From Chlorobium sp. (GTDB lineage: Bacteria > Bacteroidota > Chlorobiia > Chlorobiales > Chlorobiaceae): 13,271 nucleotides of DNA. The DNA is taken from assembly GCA_028277485.1 (NCBI GenBank), contig JANQGE010000007.1:1-13271 (forward strand), in the 5' to 3' direction. A model generated the notes under the pieces. The model made no database searches. It was not told the DNA's origin and worked only from the letters and a program-made list of their open reading frames with translations. Shown here in pieces: positions 8,101 through 13,271 of this stretch (position 1 is the stretch's first letter; each line of letters begins with the position of its first letter). Position numbers and translations under genes: made by a program.

Positions 8101-8423
8101 TATGCCCCGAGAAACTTTCCGAGGAAAAACCGTTTCTCGTCTATCGGAAACGCATAGATGAACGACGCGGTTCGCTGCTCGATATCCCGGTAGAGCGACA
8201 TTCCGGTTATCATCGCGATGATGATCATGAGGAGCAACCCCCCTCCCGACAGGCAAATGTAGAAAATTCCCGCACCGTTGATCAGGGTCTGATCGTGCAC
8301 GTAGAAATCGTAGACACCGACAGCATACCATACACCCTGGAAGACCATCATCACAAGCATGAGCCAGGTCAACGGGCTGGTGAAGCGGGTACGAAGTTCG
8401 AAAGAAAATATTTTTTTTACCAT
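5160..8423 (-). CDS. ABC-2 permease fused to an M1 aminopeptidase-like periplasmic domain (active site apparently lost)
   Basis: A 1087-residue protein. The first part (about 15-260) has six hydrophobic helices of an ABC-2 permease, a soluble link (about 265-325), then a second set of six or so helices (about 330-590) and one further helix (LGWSGVGASLAGLALFFFLQ). The remainder, to residue 1087, is periplasmic and resembles the M1 aminopeptidase domain of known permease/M1 fusion proteins, with AFANTVAISE (the FANT..SE block) and ANVQGADML. The zinc motif HEXXH is replaced by R940-E-L-F-R944, and the third ligand Glu appears to be K964, so it is probably a catalytically dead binding domain. 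The C-terminus is also short. The start at 8423 has AGGAG eight bases upstream. A longer in-frame start would run into the ATPase gene. It lies 14 bp after the ATPase, its partner. Confidence 0.93.
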   Translation of the reverse strand: MVKKIFSFELRTRFTSPLTWLMLVMMVFQGVWYAVGVYDFYVHDQTLINGAGIFYICLSGGGLLLMIIIAMITGMSLYRDIEQRTASFIYAFPIDEKRFFLGKFLGAYVINLLLVVGYVAGMVIMPYLGLGPVHKFGPVPWLQLVHGYALFGLTNIFLLTAVSYFCVVQFRNMAASYIGIFLFVLIFLVAEAVSGNSPYITAIMIGDPFGFVYTKEIVDGMTVAEKNTGFLPVDGVFLVNRLLWTGVGLVAIAYSYFRFSFRFFIQAAFGSTRKTLPGIVVASHDASFTHVEVPQVKRVFSVDEYFRKLWRLSVVEFLNVVRPVSFKVVLMVIAVMFFLYMVLWNPVYYVGAQVPLTSGMTTTRLHTGFLVIILLMIWSGELFFKDRTTGIWQITDAAPMPSWVTLLSRFVAMCGVAFIIALTIMLSGLAAQVGQGFFAIDWLLYIDDLLGFKLGWLTYVLYIGLVFFIAGLTGNRFLTHVICVGYFIFIAISFEIGAIEQLRYGYALVPGIEDFSEMNRYGILALSSFWYFLLWCALVMSFLLAGIRFWNRGSEKGVLKRVFSFRGELGWSGVGASLAGLALFFFLQSFLVAEVNGTRNYVSSGREDAEAAEYEKRFGEVRSFASPRITAADLQLDLYPFEQAAECRAELTLDNPSDKPVEKLYINADYFTEIRSVRMDGRELERLEADKVLGMEIYALPEAMGPGEEHLLVIDARKAYQGLSQGEPHADLAYNGLFMERPVPVIGYDSDKELLENNERRANGLEMLDSRMDPVDDAVSLAEHYFAQDAALVEGTITVSTPGSQTAFAPGVLVKSWQEDGRNYFRYELEKPSPLHWYVGSADYAEKALKIGDVDVTLLYKDDHDYNLDLYQKALEEGMAYLESHIGDYPYSELRVAEIPFYQDPSYAFANTVAISEKEGWYGDRNNGDVVSFIRFSVVRELFRHWVLENGFLANVQGADMLWKALPEAMALQFLEKTDGEEPVAVILEKKRRKYGKDRGTEPNQEPPLVYADGIDYLEENKGTLALYHLSGSIGHDKLLRFVREWFASRKGEPLVFKDFYEYLKGEEVLDEKIRAMFETAEEKQGV

Positions 8424-8437
8424 GATTGTCACTCCTG

Positions 8438-9343
8438 TTACTCCGTTGCGGCCATCGCGGCTTTTTGAGGCTTTTCGTTGCGCGAAAGAATCCGGAAGTA
8501 CACGTCTTCCAGCGACGGCGCTTTCGCCTCGAACCCGTCTCCGGGACATTCTTCCGCATCGACCGTCACCTGCAGCTTGCCGAGATGGAAATGACTTGCA
8601 ATAACCTTGTACTCCCTGCTGTATTTCTCCAGCTCGGGCTTTGCGATTTCCTTTATCCACAGCCTGTCTTTCAGGTTATGCTCCATTTCCGGGGGCGCTC
8701 CCTCGAGCAGCACACGGCCGTTGCCCATGATCGCCATGTCGCTGCAAAGCGTGCTGACATCCTCCACGATATGGGTCGAGAGGATCACGACCGTGTTCTC
8801 GCCGATTTCCGACAGCAGGTTGTAAAATCGGTTGCGCTCACGCGGATCGAGCCCGGCCGTCGGTTCGTCGACGATGATGAGACGCGGCTCGCCGAGCAGC
8901 GCCTGCGCTATGCCGAAACGCTGCTTCATCCCGCCGGAATACCCGCCGAGCTTTTTTTTGCGGTCCTCCCACAGATTCACTTTCTTCAACAGCGCATCGA
9001 CCTGGACCTTGCGTTCGGACGCCTTGGCGATCCCTTTCAGATCGGCGATATGCAGCAGAAACTCCTCGGCCGTCAGGGACGGATAGACACCGAACTCCTG
9101 CGGCAGATAACCCAGTACTTTCCTGAGCGACACCGGGTCCTTGGCAACATCGATGCCGTCGAACACGACCGAACCTTCGTCGGCGTCCTGCAGGGTCGCG
9201 ATCGTTCGCATCAACGTGGACTTTCCCGCACCGTTCTCTCCAAGCAGACCGAACATGCCCCTGCCGATAGTCAAGCTCACATTCTGCATCGCCTTGACGC
9301 CGTTCGGGTAGGTTTTCGAAAGGTTGTTAATCTCCAGTTTCAT
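8438..9343 (-). CDS. ABC transporter ATP-binding protein
   Basis: A 301-residue cytoplasmic ATPase that would power the ABC-2 permease encoded 14 bp downstream. All functional motifs are intact: Walker A GENGAGKST (35-43), Q-loop at Q82 (GYLPQEFGVYPSL), the signature YSGGMKQR (135-142), Walker B LIIVDEPTAGLD (155-166) and the switch His in STHIVEDV (H191). The sequence after about residue 215 is a C-terminal extension, common in ABC-2 ATPases of the CcmA/YhaQ-like type. The ATG at 9343 is preceded by no strong Shine-Dalgarno, but it gives the standard N-terminus MKLEINNLSKTY. A terminator-like hairpin lies about 21 bp before the start, so transcription from the receptor gene may only partly reach it. 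Confidence 0.96.
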   Translation of the reverse strand: MKLEINNLSKTYPNGVKAMQNVSLTIGRGMFGLLGENGAGKSTLMRTIATLQDADEGSVVFDGIDVAKDPVSLRKVLGYLPQEFGVYPSLTAEEFLLHIADLKGIAKASERKVQVDALLKKVNLWEDRKKKLGGYSGGMKQRFGIAQALLGEPRLIIVDEPTAGLDPRERNRFYNLLSEIGENTVVILSTHIVEDVSTLCSDMAIMGNGRVLLEGAPPEMEHNLKDRLWIKEIAKPELEKYSREYKVIASHFHLGKLQVTVDAEECPGDGFEAKAPSLEDVYFRILSRNEKPQKAAMAATE

Positions 9344-9363
9344 CGTATCACTGTTTAGATTTC

Positions 9364-9393
9364 AAAAAAATACCTGTTGACCGGACCGGCAGG
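9364..9393 (-). terminator. Intrinsic terminator-like hairpin between the receptor and the ABC ATPase
   Basis: On the minus strand the sequence reads CCTG-CCG-GTC-CGG-TCAA-CAGG (9393-9373) followed by TA and seven T (9370-9364). Outer CCTG/CAGG and inner CCG/CGG pairs form a hairpin with a TCAA bulge, then the U-tract. It is weaker than a textbook terminator because of the bulge. Its place between the receptor stop (9430) and the ATPase start (9343) fits partial termination, which would give more receptor than transporter. Confidence 0.4.
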
Positions 9394-9429
9394 AAATCGT
9401 GCATAGTCCACCCCTGCATGTGGCAAATC

Positions 9430-11637
9430 CTACCAGTAGGCTTCCACGCCTATACCCAGACGGCGCGGCGTGCTGACACTTCCAGCCCGTCCGGGCATAC
9501 CGATGTAGCCTGCTATATTCGTCATATTCAGTTCATAAAAATCGTCGAGCAGATTGGTGCCCCAGACATAAACGGACCAGTTATCTTCACGATATCCGGC
9601 CTTCGCATCGAGAACGTGTCTTATGGAAAGCCTGGTCACTTCCTCGTCATTGAGCACACTATAGCTCTCGTCAACCCACCGGAACGAGCCTCCGGCGAAA
9701 AACCCGCTGCTGTGGTCGTAGTTCGCACCGACGGTAACGGTCCACTCCGGAGAGTTCGGAAGTGGACTACCGGCAAGGTCTTGACCATAAAGTTCAAATT
9801 CCTTGAATTCGGAATGGGAATAGCCAAGCGCAAGAAAGGTTTCGAAAGCATCCGTCATTTCGGCCCTGGCTTCAACCTCAAACCCCTTGATCTCGGTCTT
9901 TCCGGCATTGGCGGTCAGTTCGTCGAAACCGGCGAAGCCGCCCGCCGGAAGATAGGGGACCTGCATATCCTGCCAGTCGATGAAAAAGAGATTACCGTTG
10001 AGCGTCAGGCGATCATCCAGAAGAACGGAGCGGAAAAACAGCTCATAGGTGTGAGCGGTCTCTTCGTCGTATTCCTCGACAATCTGTAAAAACACTGCCG
10101 AGGCAACGCCACCTGAACGGTATCCCTTGGCGTATTTCAACCCTGCACTGACGTCATCGGTAAACTTAACCGTAAGGCTTGCCGAGGGCAGAAGCTGATC
10201 GTAATCGGCATCAGCGTCCACAGAACCCTCCCTTTCTTCATATGGGGCAAACGGGTCTGTCGAGAACGGCGGGGGACCAAAATAGTAGAAAGTGCTGTTG
10301 TTTTCCCGGTTTTCGGTGTTGTACCGCAAACCCGCGTTCAGCGTAAGATTATCAAAAATGTCGTAGTCGGCATTTGCATAGAGCGCCGCAACGGTTACCT
10401 CCTCACCAATATCAAATATCGATGAGAACATGCCGTCAGCATCATAGATGGTTTGAACATCGGTTTTAGAATAATATCCTCCCAAGAGAAACCGCAGCCT
10501 GTCCCCCTCATAATGCAGTCGCAGATCCTGGCTGAATTGACTTTCATCAATATCGGCATCGACCCAGATCAGATCGGGCGCCATTTGATCACCGTCATAT
10601 TTATAACCGGCGATTTTGAGATCGGAATAGCCTGTGACGGCCGCGATCCTCCAGTTATCGTCGAGACGTATATCGGATTCCAAAGACAGGAACACATTTT
10701 CCTGAGGGACGTAACCGGGCCAGGTCTCCTCATTCAACCTGTCTTCAAGCTTGTACGTGCCGAATTCCATCACCCTGGGCTGGGTGTTTGTTTCCGAATC
10801 GACGTAGAAGCCTGTCAGGTTGAAGGAAATATCCTCGTTGCCCGATGGCTGGTAAAGTAGTTGCAGGCGGGCTGTTTTTTCATCAATCAATGCGATGTCG
10901 TCCACGCCGGTAATCGGATTGACGATACCTCCATCGCTGTTACGGGTCTCGAGCGTAACCCTGGCCGCGAGCACATCCTCTTCAATGGGGACATTCTGAT
11001 AGAGCGCGAGATTCCACGTATCGAGCTCGCCATATTCAGCCCGGAATCCGCCGTCAAAGGTAAAATCGGGACGGTTGTAGTTGAAGAATACCGCACCGGC
11101 CAGGGAATTCTTCCCCTGCAGCGTGGATTGTGGCCCCCGAAGCACCTCGACAGAGCGGACATCCCAGGTCGACGGCCTCATGTATTGGCTCATCAATCCA
11201 CCCAGCGCCACCTGATTGAGATACACCGTGGAAAGCGGATTCGTCGCATCGAAAGATGCAAACATACTCCCCTGATTGATACCACGAATACTGAACAAAC
11301 CGCCCATAGGCCCCATTCCTTCGCTGTTCACGTTGGCAACCCTGTTGAGCACGTCGTCGATGGTTGCAATCGGTTCATTCTTCATCCTGCTCTCATCGAC
11401 CACCGCGGTACTTGTCGGCAGGTCCTGAACATCACGCCCCACCTTGTCGCCGACCACCTCGATATCCCGCATCAGATACTGCATCGTATCTGCCGGCGAC
11501 TCCGTTCCGCTGTCGGCCACGGGAACGGTCTGTGCCGTGGTGTCGGCAGCCTCGTTCTCCGCCCATGCACTTCCCGACACCACTGACAGCATCAAGAGGC
11601 AGCATGCACACCCCTTTTTTACTAATGGATAAAGCAT
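9430..11637 (-). CDS. TonB-dependent outer-membrane receptor
   Basis: A complete receptor of 735 residues. Residues 1-26 are a signal peptide ending SGSAWA, with cleavage before ENE. After a short acidic linker comes a TonB-box-like RDIEVVGDK (about 57-65), then the plug (about 70-195) with SIRGINQGS, TVYLNQVALGG and SVEVLRGPQSTLQGKNSLAG. The plug ends in FFNYNRP rather than the common IVTKRP-type strand. The remaining two thirds are a 22-strand barrel that ends VSTPRRLGIGVEAYW, with the terminal aromatic needed for outer-membrane assembly. The start has AAGAAG five bases upstream. It is paralogous to the incomplete receptor directly upstream and is followed by the ABC genes. Sequence alone does not give the substrate. 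Siderophore-like import is the natural guess, and other compounds such as vitamins or peptides remain possible. Confidence 0.95.
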   Translation of the reverse strand: MLYPLVKKGCACCLLMLSVVSGSAWAENEAADTTAQTVPVADSGTESPADTMQYLMRDIEVVGDKVGRDVQDLPTSTAVVDESRMKNEPIATIDDVLNRVANVNSEGMGPMGGLFSIRGINQGSMFASFDATNPLSTVYLNQVALGGLMSQYMRPSTWDVRSVEVLRGPQSTLQGKNSLAGAVFFNYNRPDFTFDGGFRAEYGELDTWNLALYQNVPIEEDVLAARVTLETRNSDGGIVNPITGVDDIALIDEKTARLQLLYQPSGNEDISFNLTGFYVDSETNTQPRVMEFGTYKLEDRLNEETWPGYVPQENVFLSLESDIRLDDNWRIAAVTGYSDLKIAGYKYDGDQMAPDLIWVDADIDESQFSQDLRLHYEGDRLRFLLGGYYSKTDVQTIYDADGMFSSIFDIGEEVTVAALYANADYDIFDNLTLNAGLRYNTENRENNSTFYYFGPPPFSTDPFAPYEEREGSVDADADYDQLLPSASLTVKFTDDVSAGLKYAKGYRSGGVASAVFLQIVEEYDEETAHTYELFFRSVLLDDRLTLNGNLFFIDWQDMQVPYLPAGGFAGFDELTANAGKTEIKGFEVEARAEMTDAFETFLALGYSHSEFKEFELYGQDLAGSPLPNSPEWTVTVGANYDHSSGFFAGGSFRWVDESYSVLNDEEVTRLSIRHVLDAKAGYREDNWSVYVWGTNLLDDFYELNMTNIAGYIGMPGRAGSVSTPRRLGIGVEAYW

Positions 11638-11737
11638 ATAAACTTCTTTTTAACAGGTTAGGCTGTACAACAGTGACAACCGCCGCCGGCTCTCCCGCCG
11701 TCGCAGCGCCACTCAGTTCGAGTCGGAAAATAGTAAA

Positions 11738-11756
11738 TTTAATTTGTCCAATTAAA
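11738..11756. promoter_or_regulatory. Perfect AT-rich dyad upstream of the complete receptor gene, possible operator
   Basis: TTTAATT (11738-11744) and AATTAAA (11750-11756) form a perfect inverted repeat around TGTCC. It lies in an AT-rich island about 100 bp before the receptor start, in the 181-bp gap between two receptor genes that is otherwise GC-rich. This is where a metal- or ligand-responsive repressor or activator might bind. It is not a recognisable Fur box. Confidence 0.35.
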
Positions 11757-11764
11757 AACAAATC

Positions 11765-11784
11765 CAAAAGAAAACGGCTGCCGT
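11765..11784 (-). terminator. Weak terminator-like hairpin after the upstream receptor gene
   Basis: On the minus strand ACGG-CAG-CCGT (11784-11774) is followed directly by a T-rich run (TTTTCTTTT). The four-pair stem is short, so it may be only a pause site. It lies 35 bp after the upstream receptor stop. Confidence 0.25.
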
Positions 11785-11818
11785 CACAGAACCCCGCACG
11801 GATCACGCCGACACGCCC

Positions 11819-13271
11819 TTACCAGGTAGCTTCAAAACCGATACCAAGGCGTCGCGGGGTACTGACTTTTGCATATTTACCGACGCCAAAATTACCAGCA
11901 TAATCGTAGATATGAGTTGGATAGAAATCGTCGAGCAGGTTGGTTCCCCAGACATAGACCGACCAATGACCTTCACGATACCCCATCCTCGCATCGAGAA
12001 TGTTCCGGACAGAAAGTTTGGTCCGCTCCTCTACATTAATCACAGAATACGATTCGTCTACCCAACGGAATGAACCTCCCGCGAAAAATCCGCTTCTATG
12101 GTCGTAGTTGGCGCCAATACTAACAGTCCATTCAGGGGAGTTCGGAAGTGAATGTCCTGACAAATCGACCTCAACAGGTTGATAAGATTCATCAAAAGTT
12201 GGATACATAAACTCCTTGAATTCGGAATGAGTATAGCCGAGTGCGAGAAAGGTCTCAAGATCATCGGTAACCTCAGCAGTTGCCTCGATCTCGAAACCCG
12301 TGATCTCGGATTTGCCCGCATTGGTGAAAAGAACGTCCATACCCGGCATCCCGCCTGTCGGCGTATATGGAATCTGCTGGTCTTTCCAGTCGATCAGAAA
12401 GACATTGCCGTTAAGCGTCAAACGACCGTCAAGAAAAGTAGTGCGTAAAAACAGTTCATAATTATTGGAAAACTCTTCATCGAATGGTTCCGTTACTTGA
12501 GCGAACGGAGCTACACCAATACCGCCCGAACGGTATCCCTTGGCGTACTTCACGCCGGCACTGACATCATCGGTGAATTTTACGGTAAGACTTGCTGAAG
12601 GCAGGAGCTGGGAATATTCTTCTTTTCCACTGAAGTCTCCAACTGATCGCAGTGATATTTGGGGATATGTTATATCACTATAATTACTCTCACTCCTCTC
12701 TTCGTAATTGTAGCGCAACCCCGCATTCAATGTCAGGTTATCGAGAATATCGTAGTCCGCATTGGCGTATAAAGCCGCGATGGTAACATCTTTGGAAAGG
12801 TCAAAACCACCTTCCTGATAAGGACCAAAAGGACTAAATCGCCCTACCCACGCAGAGCCATCGGACGACTCCGAATCCGAAAAATAACCGCCGATGAGGC
12901 CCCGAAAACGCCCGTCTTCATAATGCAGGCGCATATCCTGGCTGAACATCCATTGCTGCATATTCATATGGGCTATCATACCGTCAGGGGGATCTACAGG
13001 CGACAAATCACCATCAAAAGTAGATTCCCCGATTTCAGTATCGGTGTATCCTGTCACGGCGGCAATTCTCCAGTTGTCGTCCAGACGGATATCCGATTCC
13101 AGACCGACAAACCAGCCTTCTGCGGGATACTCCCCTATACGATTTTCAAAATTAAGTCTGTCTTCGAGAACACTCCCTTCGAACTCTTGTGCTTTTCCAT
13201 GGTCATTGGAATCTGACTTCCGGTACATACCCGTCAGGTTGAACGTAATGTCGTCATTTCCAGCAGGCCGG
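11819..13271 (-). CDS. TonB-dependent outer-membrane receptor, C-terminal part (cut by window edge)
   Basis: The minus-strand frame is open to the right edge. Its start lies outside the window; an internal Met at 13228 is not the start, because homology to the neighbouring receptor continues past it (AGNDDITFNLTG against SGNEDISFNLTG). The 483 visible residues are barrel sequence and end VSTPRRLGIGFEATW, with the terminal aromatic. Blocks shared with the downstream receptor include SDIRLDDNWRIAAVTGY, VKFTDDVSAG.KYAKGYRSGG, RLTLNGN.F.IDW, HSEFKEF, FFAGGSFRWVDESYSV and VYVWGTNLLDDFY. The extracellular loops between them differ in length and sequence. That is the pattern of a tandem duplication in which the scaffold is kept and the ligand-binding loops diverge. 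The plug, and therefore the TonB box, cannot be seen. Confidence 0.93.
   Translation of the reverse strand, partial: RPAGNDDITFNLTGMYRKSDSNDHGKAQEFEGSVLEDRLNFENRIGEYPAEGWFVGLESDIRLDDNWRIAAVTGYTDTEIGESTFDGDLSPVDPPDGMIAHMNMQQWMFSQDMRLHYEDGRFRGLIGGYFSDSESSDGSAWVGRFSPFGPYQEGGFDLSKDVTIAALYANADYDILDNLTLNAGLRYNYEERSESNYSDITYPQISLRSVGDFSGKEEYSQLLPSASLTVKFTDDVSAGVKYAKGYRSGGIGVAPFAQVTEPFDEEFSNNYELFLRTTFLDGRLTLNGNVFLIDWKDQQIPYTPTGGMPGMDVLFTNAGKSEITGFEIEATAEVTDDLETFLALGYTHSEFKEFMYPTFDESYQPVEVDLSGHSLPNSPEWTVSIGANYDHRSGFFAGGSFRWVDESYSVINVEERTKLSVRNILDARMGYREGHWSVYVWGTNLLDDFYPTHIYDYAGNFGVGKYAKVSTPRRLGIGFEATW

Noticed and set aside
8424..8660. In-frame upstream extension of the permease by 79 residues
   Set aside because: It overlaps the C-terminal coding region of the ABC ATPase, is Arg-rich and unlike any permease N-terminus. 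The ATG at 8423 has a good AGGAG site and gives the usual MVKKIFSFELR start.
8426..9358. 310-residue reading frame on the plus strand
   Set aside because: It lies antisense to the whole ABC ATPase gene, whose motifs are all intact. No ribosome site or family signature supports it.

Overview
The window reads as chromosomal DNA of a Gram-negative bacterium with an outer membrane: it holds three TonB-dependent outer-membrane receptors (two cut by the window edges). The tone of the coding DNA and the degenerate GTGAC-type and CGACCCCGATT-type intergenic repeats remind me of green sulfur bacteria (Chlorobium/Prosthecochloris), but that is an impression from memory. No rRNA or other phylogenetic marker is present. 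Every gene I can support lies on the minus strand, so the biological reading order runs from high to low coordinates. No tRNA, rRNA or CRISPR array was seen.

Layout in transcription order. (1) 13271-11819: C-terminal two thirds of a TonB-dependent receptor. (2) 11637-9430: a complete, clearly paralogous TonB-dependent receptor, so the pair is a tandem duplication. (3) 9343-8438: ABC ATPase. (4) 8423-5160: a very large ABC-2 permease fused to an M1-aminopeptidase-like periplasmic domain whose zinc-binding residues appear to be lost. (5) 5157-4330: a leucine-carboxyl-methyltransferase (PPM1/TcmP-like) family protein whose start region overlaps the permease stop. (6) 4193-3546: an AT-rich class I SAM methyltransferase that looks foreign. 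(7) 3444-2485: a Y1 (HUH) REP-associated-type transposase with a C-terminal helix-turn-helix. (8) 2484-1737: about 750 bp without a gene, packed with hairpins, degenerate repeats and a 114-bp MITE-like element flanked by TTAT duplications. (9) 1736-723: an AraC/PchR-like regulator. (10) 601-1: the N-terminus of a third, different TonB-dependent receptor.

Interpretation (inference): receptors 1-2, the ABC pair and the carboxyl methyltransferase form one cell-surface uptake/export module, most likely for a siderophore-like or other small metal-binding or peptide compound. The AraC regulator plus TonB receptor at the left edge resemble PchR/receptor pairs of iron uptake. The segment between about 4330 and 1740 looks like accessory DNA inserted between these two transport parts. 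The most unusual item is the exporter-fused pseudo-peptidase.
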